Both the position numbers and the translations under genes were made by a program. A stretch of DNA of 64,000 bases from Reichenbachiella agarivorans. GTDB lineage: Bacteria > Bacteroidota > Bacteroidia > Cytophagales > Cyclobacteriaceae. Positions 36,601 through 43,441 of this stretch are shown piece by piece. Location of the stretch: positions 1,593,001 through 1,657,000 of the forward strand of contig NZ_CP106679.1 in assembly GCF_025502585.1 (NCBI RefSeq), given 5' to 3'. The notes under the pieces were generated by a model. It did no database searches. It was not told the origin of the DNA and saw nothing but the letters and a program-made list of their open reading frames with translations. Every line of letters starts with the position of its first letter. Position 1 is the first letter of the stretch.

Positions 36601-38108
36601 GTCAAACTAATAATGTGACATTCACTGGTGAACTTGGACCATGGTCAATCAGAAAAAGTTCACATTACCCTGGTCGAATACCACAATTAGCCGGTCAATT
36701 TGAATCAAGTGATGATATTAATTATTCTTCTGTTGACCCTAATGAAATTTATCTCAAGCATTACAATTTTAAAGATCAAACATATCCCAACTTTGTTGAG
36801 GCTTGGGATTTTCAGGATATAGAAAGTGTAGATATTGCCCTCTATTCATATGTAAACAATATAAGCCTTGATAAGCCAACAATAGTTGATCTATCTGAGT
36901 TATCTGCGATAACCTCTATAAAAGTTGGATCGTTCAAAATTGATGATGCAAATATTACAAGTCCTTCTCTTCAAGAGCTCTTGTATCCAATGGATGACTA
37001 TGTATTGATTGCCTTCTACTCAGAAACCAACTCAGACCCGGATATTGTATTTCAATTAATTCCAACGGACATGGAAACCAAAGACTATTTAACAGCGGCT
37101 TGGCTAAAACGGCTTGATATCTATCAAGGGGATCCTGAGGAATCTAACATGGTTACAATCACTACTGATCAGTTATCAACTGTGTTTTCTGATACAGATG
37201 AAGAAATTTTAGAAGAAGTAGTCACTGTGTTGAATAACAACGCAGCAGATTTTGGAATAAATACGGTTCAGAGAATGAGTCATTTTTTAGGGCAATTAGG
37301 TCATGAGTCAAACGGATTTTCGCAAAAAAAGGAAGGGTATAATTACTCTCCCAGAAGAATTGTGAAAACATTTGCTTATACAAAATACGGGCATCTTTTT
37401 GAAGAGGCTGAGCTAGATGCTGCCAATTGTGAATACATATATACACCTATTAATTTCGATGTGAACAGTTGTACAAGCGATGAGGAAACTAGTAGAGGAT
37501 CAAGCACATTTTCCTACACCAATGGTCAAATTAGGAATGCCTATGCTTCTAGAAGAAACACAAGTATCACCATCATGCATGAAGGGGTAGAAAAGATATG
37601 TGAAAATTCGCTTGAAAACCGTACAGGAATAACAAAAGACAACATAGAAGCTCAAGTATCCGAAAACTATAACGATGGAAAACTTAGGGTTAAAGAGGCA
37701 TACATTCGAAATGTAGCGTTGTTTGATGTTACCTACGCGTGTAGATTGGGTAATGGAAATATTGCTTCCGGTGATGGATCATTGTATAGAGGACGGGGGT
37801 TTATTCAGATAACCGGAAAGGATAAATATCAGGCTATTATTGATGAATGGAATGAACGATACCCTGATGACCCTAAAGATTTTGTCAATGCAGATCGGAA
37901 TGAGTTGGAAACAAATATCGAAGTGGCCATGAAGGCCTCCATGATAGAATGGGACTTGAGGGGTTTAAATGCATATGCTGATGTTGGTCTGGACAGCGAG
38001 TCAATCAAGAGAGTAGGGAGCATTGTTAATGGCTCCAAAGACAACCCTCCAAATGGTGCCGATGATCGTTTAAACAAGACAATAGCTATTAATCAAGCGA
38101 TTAAATAA
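33633..38108 (+). CDS. Modular toxin candidate: FnIII, zinc peptidase motif, C-terminal GH19-type muramidase/chitinase
   Basis: The 1491-residue protein has a signal peptide ending SSWTMAQ. Residues 33-300 form an N-terminal region starting NYPVQVTTTVIPPYSPELS, which resembles the TANFOR-type domain of Bacteroidota (uncertain). An FnIII domain lies near 309-397. Unknown beta-rich modules follow, then a zinc peptidase motif HELGHGAFRLRH (877-888) with a Met-turn-like NLMDYSS (M906). At about residue 946 the DNA changes from GC-rich to AT-rich. The AT-rich end holds a GH19-type domain: FLGQLGHESNGF with catalytic Glu1225, then ASGDGSLYRGRGFIQITG near 1387. This form is found in phage endolysins and cell-wall toxins. 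The plan (export, processing, variable lytic tip, small gene after it) fits a polymorphic toxin. No T9SS tail is present. Confidence 0.85.
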   Translation: MRERHSLSHHLSSALGALILFSLLLVSSWTMAQNYPVQVTTTVIPPYSPELSHYSSAEGNNLQVFIHVLELDRVDLRTKLRITIEGAGVRLTTSPAYVPPALILQGGVPQILTGFDLRNYLNPDNLVFEGITKAAFMRGGQLPEGFYTFTIDVLDYNRGVRISNQGMSTAWIVLNDPPLINFPFNGDKLRTNEPQTLNFSWLGRHLASPNAAFSTEYEFVLYEMYPGLSAGAEQSNPAAAGGPDAAVRSSNSIYRTTTTQSSLFYGPAEPQLTPGKKYAFRIRAYDVGGRDLFKNQGYSETFWFQYGDACLPLRSTSAEVLDANRIRVEWEAESTHTQFKVSYRQKGKTNWLSTKTYSGSQIIPDLQPDTEYEYKVAGMCQQYEGTESSIQTVRTELESEQGADEDFSCGTNSQLPELSPVPLGRDLRPFDQFYIGGIEVIILNVTKNADDTYTGKGYAPAPMFKGAGIKVNIKNVLVNEDHYAIAGTVVTSYDKTGRFIGEIKGKEDEEGGGFSEEEGALPTVVVTVPAEIATVVVIDGVIVITDEAGQVVVAEGASALPEKGKTLTVTDQSGDTWVVDSEGNVSKGAPAGAAASSPDALPAGEQVDLIVAFAASDNQSFGFDDPLVDNKTTTSLAKEYKKTDIQGKDYWVAWKSLATGQTDWVNAIASDGKKFPDYVGFKTTTGEIPTQPGDKDNSKRLSITGQQAGKSTELLAYYKQEVDTAGNVTEHTIGQLNVMTYDKVSQKVIIVPVNTASAPSAATLTTALNRIYGQAVAQWTVEVASKYTVDATVLQTLNDGESGVLASFPSNMQRFNRDFKRSLDNYDKDAYYLFLIPGSDSDRAGLSADRAGFMPFKRQFGYIWTDKTSNQSTTIAHELGHGAFRLRHTFSTDNFVAAQGSTDNLMDYSSAGAGNGGTQLFKHQWDFVHDPESMNGWAQDDAESEMGVIAFNSGSSWKQLFPKSDDATLTKFQQLYDEVATNFGVHYNSCQTNNVTFTGELGPWSIRKSSHYPGRIPQLAGQFESSDDINYSSVDPNEIYLKHYNFKDQTYPNFVEAWDFQDIESVDIALYSYVNNISLDKPTIVDLSELSAITSIKVGSFKIDDANITSPSLQELLYPMDDYVLIAFYSETNSDPDIVFQLIPTDMETKDYLTAAWLKRLDIYQGDPEESNMVTITTDQLSTVFSDTDEEILEEVVTVLNNNAADFGINTVQRMSHFLGQLGHESNGFSQKKEGYNYSPRRIVKTFAYTKYGHLFEEAELDAANCEYIYTPINFDVNSCTSDEETSRGSSTFSYTNGQIRNAYASRRNTSITIMHEGVEKICENSLENRTGITKDNIEAQVSENYNDGKLRVKEAYIRNVALFDVTYACRLGNGNIASGDGSLYRGRGFIQITGKDKYQAIIDEWNERYPDDPKDFVNADRNELETNIEVAMKASMIEWDLRGLNAYADVGLDSESIKRVGSIVNGSKDNPPNGADDRLNKTIAINQAIK
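34311..34358 (+). repeat. Two GC-rich palindromes read in frame inside the toxin-like gene
   Basis: The palindromes lie at 34311-34329 (core CCTGTCCGCCGGGGCGG) and 34341-34358 (core CCCGCCGCGGCGGGCGGG). They encode Ala/Gly-rich stretches, GLSAGAE and NPAAAGGPDAA, that look foreign in the beta-rich context. They resemble the 20-bp palindromes that break the transposase gene near 39.0-39.4 kb. Confidence 0.5.
36162..36187 (+). repeat. GC-rich palindrome in frame just before the zinc peptidase motif
   Basis: The core CCTGTCCGCC, a GATA centre and GGGCGGG encode RAGLSADRAG between PGSDSD and GFMPFKRQFG. It shares GGCCTGTCCGCC with the copy at 34311. A third short copy, TCCGCCGGGGCGGG, lies at 36360-36373. 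Confidence 0.45.
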
Positions 38109-38117
38109 AATCCAATT

Positions 38118-38816
38118 ATGAAAAGAATAATTTTGTTATCAATTGTGTCTTTGACATCATTTTTTGTAAATGCACAAGAAACCCCTTTGGAGTGCATGCA
38201 CGGAGTCTGGACGGTCTATTACGACGATTCAAATCAGAAGGGGTTTTCACTTCGGAAAGGACATAATGTTGTTTCAATTAGCTACATTGAAGGGTCTTCT
38301 AGCTACAAACCAAGCGTTACGGAATTGATTATTGGATTTTTAGACTATGACCCGAATGTTGCTGGAAAGGTAAACTACACTGATTTAAAACCAGAAGGTT
38401 CTTATTATGTTGAATTTTATACAGACGAATTAAGTCAAGACAGTGTATTCACTTCTTCATATTTTACAACGCCTAGCTATGAAGGTTGTGATAGTGAAGG
38501 GCTATACATCCAAGCTCGCCATATGATAGAGTATGGCCGTCTGGAGAGGCTGCCCAGTAAGGCCATTCGCTACCTCTATGAAGCAGGTAAAGAACGGGAG
38601 CATAATTATATCTCAGAATACCTGGATACTAAAGCTGCCCAAGTGAAAGTTGATAAATGTGTTATTTACTCTGCTCCTGAAGTCCCTACCAAAATGTTTA
38701 TGATTTCAGGTGATGTACCTACCATATTAGAAGAAAAAGGAGACTGGCTCAGGTTTGAATTTTTAGGAACCAGACTCGTCACAGGGTGGATAAAAAAGGC
38801 AGATGTTGCGTTTTAG
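38118..38816 (+). CDS. Small secreted SH3-like protein, candidate periplasmic immunity protein
   Basis: The 232-residue protein has a signal peptide (IILLSIVSLTSFFVNAQ). The C-terminal 60 residues (VDKCVIYSAPEVPTKMFMIS, DVPTILEEKGDWLRFEFLG, GWIKKADV) look like a bacterial SH3 domain, a fold that binds cell-wall peptides or their hydrolases. The rest is unassigned. It starts 9 bases after the toxin-like gene and shares the AT-rich composition of that gene's C-terminal half. This is the position and location expected for protection against a cell-wall hydrolase. The role is inferred from position; the SH3 call is moderate. Confidence 0.72.
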   Translation: MKRIILLSIVSLTSFFVNAQETPLECMHGVWTVYYDDSNQKGFSLRKGHNVVSISYIEGSSSYKPSVTELIIGFLDYDPNVAGKVNYTDLKPEGSYYVEFYTDELSQDSVFTSSYFTTPSYEGCDSEGLYIQARHMIEYGRLERLPSKAIRYLYEAGKEREHNYISEYLDTKAAQVKVDKCVIYSAPEVPTKMFMISGDVPTILEEKGDWLRFEFLGTRLVTGWIKKADVAF

Positions 38817-38850
38817 ATGGTATCCCCTTCTGGTCTTAGGTGTGCCTGTT

Positions 38851-38913
38851 CTTTCAAGTGTTCCGCAGGATCACTTGAAAGTAAAATATGAACCCTAGTG
38901 TCTATGACACGGT
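38851..38913 (+). repeat. Left REP-like hairpins flanking the decayed transposase
   Basis: A 31-base hairpin at 38851-38881 has arms CTTTCAAGTG and CACTTGAAAG. A second element, AGTGTCTATGACACGGT (38897-38913), contains GTGTC/GACAC arms. Both recur in inverted order and orientation after the gene (39560-39621). Such paired hairpins are typical ends of REP-associated transposase units. Confidence 0.75.
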
Positions 38914-39009
38914 GAAACTGGCAGTAAGTCAATATATTAGTGCTATGTCTGCTTATAAGTTTACCGATCCAGAGGGAGTGTATTTTGTGACCTTCACAGT
39001 TGTAGAATG

Positions 39010-39029
39010 CCAGCCTGTCGGCAGACAGG
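39010..39029 (+). repeat. 20-bp palindromic insertion 1 in the RAYT gene
   Basis: Arms CCTGTC (39014-39019) and GACAGG (39024-39029) enclose a GGCA loop. Removing 20 bases restores the codons GAA TGG GTC GAT, giving E-W-V-D as expected for the family. Confidence 0.75.
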
Positions 39030-39270
39030 GGTCGATGTGTTTACCAGAGATGCTTATCGACAAATAGTCATTGATAGTTTGTCTTACTGTCAAAAGGAAA
39101 AGGAGCTGGTGATTCATGCATGGGTGTTGATGTCAAATCACATGCACATGATTATATCCAGAAGTGATACTGGAGCTAGTTTTTCTCATATTGTGAGAGA
39201 TTTTAAGAAGTACTGTTCTTCGCAGATTATTCGATCCATTGAAGGCAACACCGAGAAAGTAGGAGAAATT

Positions 39271-39291
39271 GCCTGCCTGTCGGCAGACAGG
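39271..39291 (+). repeat. 20-bp palindromic insertion 2 in the RAYT gene
   Basis: The same arms, CCTGTC and GACAGG with a GGCA loop, lie at 39276-39291. The insert differs from insertion 1 at about one base. Its removal restores R-R-N-W-M-L-W-I-F. Confidence 0.75.
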
Positions 39292-39417
39292 GATGTTATG
39301 GATTTTTAGTTCTGCCGGAGCAAAGAATAGCAACAACAAAAAGTATCAGTTTTGGAAACAAGACAGCCATGCCGAGCAGTTGATTTCTGATAAATTTACA
39401 AAGCAGAAACTAGCTTA

Positions 39418-39440
39418 CCTGCTCGCCGGCAGGCGGGCAT
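39418..39440 (+). repeat. 20-bp palindromic insertion 3 in the RAYT gene
   Basis: The stem GCTCGCC/GGCGGGC encloses the same GGCA loop at 39421-39438. Its arms differ from insertions 1 and 2 but keep pairing. Removal restores Y-L-H-N-N-P-V-A. Confidence 0.7.
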
Positions 39441-39559
39441 CCACAACAATCCAGTTGCGGCACGGATTGTAAGCGAACCTGAGCATTATTTGTATTCTAG
39501 TGCAAGGAACTGTGCTGGATTGGGAGGTCTGTTGGACATAGAAATGATCTGCTAGACTG

Positions 39560-39621
39560 ACCGTGTCGGAGACACTGCTTTTCATGCTCTATTTTAAGTG
39601 ATCCTACGGAACACTTAAAAT
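39560..39621 (+). repeat. Right REP-like hairpins flanking the decayed transposase
   Basis: ACCGTGTCGGAGACACT (39560-39576) is the inverted counterpart of the left 17-mer. The hairpin at 39591-39621, with arms ATTTTAAGTG and CACTTAAAAT, matches the left 31-base hairpin in reverse. Order and orientation mirror the left side. Confidence 0.75.
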
Positions 39622-39801
39622 AACGGGGGCAGAAGGTAGAATTTCCCTCCTCCGGCGGACACGTGTAAATGCGTTTTTCATCGAAGGGACTTGCATGATG
39701 AGTTATACTTAGAGCACCGTTCACTACGATTATTGCGGGGCGACATTGCGTACATACCAGATGAATGTGGAATAGCTAATAACATTAATTATCTTTACAA
39801 G

Positions 39802-40014
39802 ATGGAAAAATTAACACTTATAGTTAAAGACGAAAGTAAGCTGATGCTTTTGGTTAACTTCTTAAAAGAGTTAGATTTTGTAGATGTAGAAAGGGTGAAG
39901 AAAAAGGCTGAAAAAAGGGCTACACATGATATATTTTCTTCAGCAGGGATGTGGTCAGGTCGAGATATTGATGCAAAAGAACTTCGAGAGAAAGCATGGA
40001 AAAGAAGGGGTTAG
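39802..40014 (+). CDS. Antitoxin of a VapBC-type pair
   Basis: The 70-residue protein MEKLTLIVKDESKLMLLVNF has a C-terminal tail (FSSAGMWSGRDIDAKELREK) of the kind that inserts into PIN-domain toxins. A longer frame opens at 39691, but the extra residues come from repeat DNA, so I chose ATG 39802. It overlaps the toxin gene by 19 bases. Such antitoxins bind the toxin and repress the shared promoter. Confidence 0.75.
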   Translation: MEKLTLIVKDESKLMLLVNFLKELDFVDVERVKKKAEKRATHDIFSSAGMWSGRDIDAKELREKAWKRRG

Positions 40015-40385
40015 TATTGTGCGACACTAATATTCTTATTGAGTTGTACAAGAATAACGAGGAAATCATCAAATCATTGAGATCAATTGGGCAAGCAAAT
40101 ATGGCCATCAGTATCGTCACTACTGGTGAATTGCTGTATGGTGCGTTGAATAAAAAAGAGCTCAATAGGATCAAGAAAGATCTTGCACAATTAATTCCTT
40201 TTGGTATTAGTAGTCCTGTTAGCGAAGTATTTACTGAACTGATGATCAAATACACATTGAGTCACAAATTATCTTTAGGAGATGGGTTGATAGCGGCAAC
40301 TGCCATCGCGGAAGATTTGCCACTATATACCTTAAATTTAAAAGACTTTAAATTCATAGAAGGGTTGAGGTTATGGGGGATATAG
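39996..40385 (+). CDS. PIN-domain toxin (VapC-type ribonuclease)
   Basis: The 129-residue protein has PIN-domain acidic residues at Asp10 (LCDTNILIEL), Glu45 (VTTGELLYG) and Asp96 (KLSLGDGLIAATAI), followed by PLYTLNLKDF. VapC toxins cut tRNA or rRNA when their antitoxin is lost. It lies in an island of repeats and mobile elements, where such pairs are common. Confidence 0.85.
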   Translation: MEKKGLVLCDTNILIELYKNNEEIIKSLRSIGQANMAISIVTTGELLYGALNKKELNRIKKDLAQLIPFGISSPVSEVFTELMIKYTLSHKLSLGDGLIAATAIAEDLPLYTLNLKDFKFIEGLRLWGI

Positions 40386-40488
40386 CCTCTTTCGACAGCC
40401 CCTCGACTGAGCGTAGAATAGAAAATCACTAGGCGTAGTATTCACTACGCCTTCTTATCATTGGGGCAGAAGGTAGGGTTCTCTCCTT

Positions 40489-40742
40489 GTCACGCTGAGG
40501 CTCTCACCTTGTCACTCTGAGGTTCTCGAAGAGTGGACAAGCCGTACCGAAGCATCAGTACTGCCTGCCTATGGTTCGAGTTTAACCGCCGAGGCGGTTG
40601 CCTCACCATGACAGGGAGAGGGTACAGAACAGCCTCCTCTACTGGTCGTAGTATTTACTTCTTATCATTGGGAAGCAGAAAGCAGCATTTTCCTCCTCCG
40701 GCGGACAAGTGCAAATGCGTTTTTCATCACAGGTACTATCTT
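40489..40742 (+). repeat. Long dispersed repeat R, copy 1
   Basis: The region 40386-40974 has no real gene. Most of it is a repeat of about 254 bases running from TGTCACGCTGAGG to ACAGGTACTATCTT. It contains the hairpin CACTCT/AGAGTG and the palindrome AACCGCCGAGGCGGTT. The copy at 41719-41965 is about 90 percent identical by eye. A short open frame over it repeats at copy 2 only because the DNA is repeated. Part of the element (CTCCGGCGGACA ... AAATGCGTTTTTCATC) also occurs at about 39645-39682. Confidence 0.8.
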
Positions 40743-40974
40743 ATGTTGCAGCATTGAAAGCTTAGCGACATGGGATCAGCCTATCCAATCAGAGATCAGG
40801 AAGCCGCATACTATTTTACCTCCGCATGACAGGACGAGTATAAGTGCTCAGCTGGCCAAAATCGTTCCCTACTGGTCTCACTAAAACTAGAAAAGAATCA
40901 ATATCAAGGGCTGGGATGAAATCAAACTAAAGAAAAATCGTTATTTTTATGAAATATACAGAGACAAATACCTA

Positions 40975-41208
40975 ATGGAAATAGCTCTAAAATACAAAAT
41001 GATCGCAAAGATCATCCGTAGCGAAGATGATCGAGTATTAGCTGCTATCCAATCCATTCTCGAAATCGATGATGAGACTGATTTTTGGGATGATCTAAAC
41101 ACGGAAGACCAAGCAGCCATCCAAGAAGGGCTAGCCCAACTAGATGCTGGACAGCATGTATCTAGTGCATCTGTTCGCTTAGAAATAAAGGATCGTTTCA
41201 ATTTCTAA
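40975..41208 (+). CDS. Antitoxin / addiction-module protein of a ParE/RelE-type pair
   Basis: The 77-residue acidic protein has an N-terminal KMIAKIIRSEDDRVLAAIQS followed by FWDDLNTEDQAAIQEGLAQL, like small addiction-module antitoxins. A second start at ATG 40999 is possible. It ends 8 bases before the toxin frame. Function is inferred mainly from pairing with the next gene. Confidence 0.7.
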   Translation: MEIALKYKMIAKIIRSEDDRVLAAIQSILEIDDETDFWDDLNTEDQAAIQEGLAQLDAGQHVSSASVRLEIKDRFNF

Positions 41209-41216
41209 CTTTAGGA

Positions 41217-41507
41217 TTGGACATTCGATATTCCCTACGCGCAAGGCAAGAAGAAATTGATCTATTGGAATATATCCTCGAGAATTTTGGCAAAGCAAAA
41301 GCCAAAGAAGTTTATGAGAAAATAGAGTCAATCCTCCATCTCATCTCTGAGATGCCAAACATGTACAGGCCGTCCAATAAACAGAAGGGCTTGCGAAAAT
41401 GCGTCCTTAGCAAGCAAACGAGTATGTACTATCGGATTCAAGGCAATTGCATTGAGATAGTCAGTTTTAGACCCAATAGGATAAATCCAAAAGCCTTCAA
41501 AATTTAA
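41217..41507 (+). CDS. ParE/RelE-family toxin
   Basis: The 96-residue protein has the ParE pattern YSLRARQEEIDLLEYILENF, MPNMYRPS, GLRKCVLSKQTSMYYRI and IEIVSFRPNRINP. It starts at TTG 41217 because no ATG lies in a usable place, 8 bases after the antitoxin stop. These toxins act on gyrase or on ribosome-bound mRNA; which one applies here is not readable. Confidence 0.78.
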   Translation: MDIRYSLRARQEEIDLLEYILENFGKAKAKEVYEKIESILHLISEMPNMYRPSNKQKGLRKCVLSKQTSMYYRIQGNCIEIVSFRPNRINPKAFKI

Positions 41508-41591
41508 TCTCAATCGTCCTCGTCTGTGACCATAGCCGTCAGGTTAAGCTTTTTGATTAGAGCGCGACTAAGATTCAACCTTCGAAAATGA

Positions 41592-41718
41592 ACAAACGAC
41601 ACTACGTTTTGGAGTAAACCTGCGCGGGTTTTTGGAGACAAGTAAAATGGGCTTTGAAATGGGTATAGGGGTAGTTACTATTCATCACAAGAATTTTTGT
41701 TCATTTAGACCTAGCGCA
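41592..41718 (+). repeat. Dispersed repeat F, copy 1, joined to R copy 2
   Basis: The element runs from ACAAACGACACTACG to ACCTAGCGCA. A near copy at 43501-43637 also leads straight into an R copy. The composite F-R unit therefore lies on both sides of the 22-bp array and IS3 element. Confidence 0.8.
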
Positions 41719-41965
41719 TGTCACGCTGAGGTTCTCACCTTGTCACTCTGAGGTTCTCGAAGAGTGGACAAGCCGTACCGAAGCATCAGTACTGCCTGCC
41801 TATGGTTCGAGTTTACCCGCCGAGGCGTGTACCTCACCATGACAGGGAGAGGGTACAGAACTGCATCTCCACTCACTATGTCTTCTTATCATTGGGAGGC
41901 AGAAAGCAGCATTTTCCTCCTCTGGCGGACACGTGCAAATGCGTTTTTATCACAGGTACTATCTT
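41719..41965 (+). repeat. Long dispersed repeat R, copy 2
   Basis: This is about 247 bases, collinear with copy 1 (40489-40742), with small differences such as GAGGCGTGTACC for GAGGCGGTTGCC. After it, 41966-42043 holds no gene, only a small palindrome GTAGTT-ACA-AACTAC. Confidence 0.8.
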
Positions 41966-42043
41966 GGGATGCGGCTGTAATAGTGATTAAAAGTTGTAGT
42001 TACAAACTACACCTAGAGAGGGCTAGCGACATGCTCCTCAAAG

Positions 42044-42209
42044 TCTGCGCAGACTTGGCCTCAAATCCGTGCAGACTTTACTTCAAATCTGCGCAGACTT
42101 TACCTCATATCCGCGCAGACTTTCTCCCAAACCCGCGCAGATTTTTTCTAGAACCGCGCAGACTTTGTCCCAAACCCGCGCAGACTTTCTCTCAAACCTA
42201 GGCAGACTT
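42044..42209 (+). repeat. 22-bp tandem array (minisatellite), left part, interrupted by an IS3 element
   Basis: Units start at 42044, 42066, 42088, 42110, 42132, 42153, 42175 and 42197: a 22-base period with one 21-base unit. The core is GCGCAGACTTTnnCTCAAA. The eighth unit is cut by the insertion at 42210 and continues at 43475. Repeats are contiguous with no unique spacers, so this is not a CRISPR. Confidence 0.88.
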
Positions 42210-42269
42210 TGAACTTGCTACATTTGAAGAGACAGTAAGTTAAGCTCGTAGGAGTTAAATTTATTGCAT

Positions 42270-42584
42270 ATGAAAAGAGAAAGGAGGAACTTCGATAAGG
42301 AGTTTAAAATGATGGTAGTTAACCTGGTTTCATCAGGAAAGCCTACCAAAGAAGTAGCCGAGGAGCTGGGGATCAAACCAGACCTAGTCAGACGGTGGAG
42401 ACGAGAACATGAACAATATCAGGAAGGGAGTTTTTCTGGACAGGGAAACACAAATATGACTGATGAACAAAAAGAGATAGCCAGACTACGCAAAGCGCTC
42501 CTAGATGCCCAGGAAGAAAGGGATATCCTAAAAAAGGCGGTGAGCATCTTCTCCAAGAACGACGGGAAGTTTTCTTCTTCATGA
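42270..42584 (+). CDS. IS3-family transposase OrfA (helix-turn-helix)
   Basis: The 104-residue protein MKRERRNFDKEFKMMVVNLV has a helix-turn-helix (PTKEVAEELGIKPDLVRRWR) and a C-terminal leucine-zipper-like coil. A TTG at 42264 is also in frame, but ATG 42270 is preferred. A slippery heptamer A AAA AAG at 42530-42536 lies in the zero frame, and the orfB frame is open from that point. A -1 frameshift would thus make the OrfAB transposase, as known for IS3. Confidence 0.9.
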   Translation: MKRERRNFDKEFKMMVVNLVSSGKPTKEVAEELGIKPDLVRRWRREHEQYQEGSFSGQGNTNMTDEQKEIARLRKALLDAQEERDILKKAVSIFSKNDGKFSSS

Positions 42585-43441
42585 AGGCAAACCACGATAA
42601 ACATTCCGTTGAGAAGATGTGTCGAGTATTCAAGGTAAGTCGGAGCGGCTACTATCGTTGGTTACATCACAAGCCTTCCAAAAGGTATAAACAAAGGAAA
42701 CAGCTCATGGAGGACATCAAAAAGGTTCATCTTAGCAGTAAACAAAGGTATGGAAGCCCTAAAGTCACAGATGACCTGCAGGATATGGGATGGAAAGTTT
42801 CCAGGCAGAGAGTGGCAAGAATCATGCGTGCAGAAGGCATTAGAAGTATTGTGGTCAAGAAATTCAGAGGTGTTACTACTGATTCTAAACATTCATTCCC
42901 ATTAGCTGAAAACCACTTGAATAGGGATTTTCATGCGGAAGGCCCAGGGCAAAAATGGGTGTCTGACATCACCTACATTCCCACAAAGCAAGGATGGTTG
43001 TACCTCACTATTGTCATGGATTTGTACGACCGAAAGATCGTGGGTTGGTCACTAAGCACGACGATGACCACACAGGCTACTGTATTAGCTGCATGGAAAA
43101 TGGCAATCAAAAACAGACCTATTACTAAAGCCTTGTTATTTCATTCAGATCGAGGCGTGCAATATGCTGCGTATGCTTTTTCTGATCATCTCAAGCGAGA
43201 GGGAGTCAAGCAGAGCATGAGCAGAAAAGGGAATTGTTGGGACAATGCTGTTGCTGAAAGCTTTTTCAAAATACTCAAGTCTGAAATGGTCAGCCATGTC
43301 AATTACTACAGTATCCTTCAAGCTAAAACTCAAATATTTGAATTCATTGAAGTTTGGTACAATAGAAAAAGGAAACATGCCTATCTAGGCTATAAAACAC
43401 CCGATGAATTTGGGGAAGATAATTATTCAAAATGCGCTTAA
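42581..43441 (+). CDS. IS3-family transposase OrfB (DDE integrase domain)
   Basis: The 286-residue protein has an N-terminal HTH_21-like part (VEKMCRVFKVSRSGYYRWL) and an rve integrase core. The DDE residues lie in WVSDITYIP, LFHSDRGVQY and NAVAESFFKILK. It overlaps orfA by 4 bases (ATGA). It appears intact, so the element may still be active. Confidence 0.93.
   Translation: MKANHDKHSVEKMCRVFKVSRSGYYRWLHHKPSKRYKQRKQLMEDIKKVHLSSKQRYGSPKVTDDLQDMGWKVSRQRVARIMRAEGIRSIVVKKFRGVTTDSKHSFPLAENHLNRDFHAEGPGQKWVSDITYIPTKQGWLYLTIVMDLYDRKIVGWSLSTTMTTQATVLAAWKMAIKNRPITKALLFHSDRGVQYAAYAFSDHLKREGVKQSMSRKGNCWDNAVAESFFKILKSEMVSHVNYYSILQAKTQIFEFIEVWYNRKRKHAYLGYKTPDEFGEDNYSKCA

Larger units (their letters stand above)
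38945..39555 (+). pseudogene. REP-associated tyrosine transposase (RAYT, Y1/HUH family), broken by palindromic insertions
   Basis: Joined over four frames, the gene reads MSAYKFTDPEGVYFVTFTVVEW, then DVFTRDAYRQIVIDSLSY, then HAWVLMSNHMHMIIS (the HUH metal-binding histidines), then WIFSSAGAKNSNNKKYQF, KQDSHAEQLI and HNNPVAARIVSEPEHYLYSSA. This is a complete RAYT sequence. The frame is broken by three insertions of about 20 bases, near 39010-39029, 39271-39291 and 39418-39440, each a CCTGC...GGCAG-type palindrome. One A also appears lost in the A-run near 39258. Removing these four changes restores one frame to the TAG at 39553. REP-like hairpins flank it. The enzyme is certainly inactive in this form. 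Confidence 0.85.

Noticed and set aside
39007-39309. A 100-residue transposase gene starting at the ATG at 39007
   Set aside because: That ATG comes from the inserted palindrome junction. The true gene starts at 38945 and runs to 39555 with frameshifts, so it is a pseudogene.
40533-40757. Small open frame repeated at 41764 with a similar peptide (MDKPYRSIST)
   Set aside because: The similarity is only because the DNA repeat R is duplicated. The frame is not kept beyond the repeat, and it has no protein-like pattern.
42044-42213. Possible CRISPR array
   Set aside because: Units of 22 bases are directly joined with no unique spacers, and no cas gene is in the window. It is a minisatellite. 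The same holds for 52339-52561.
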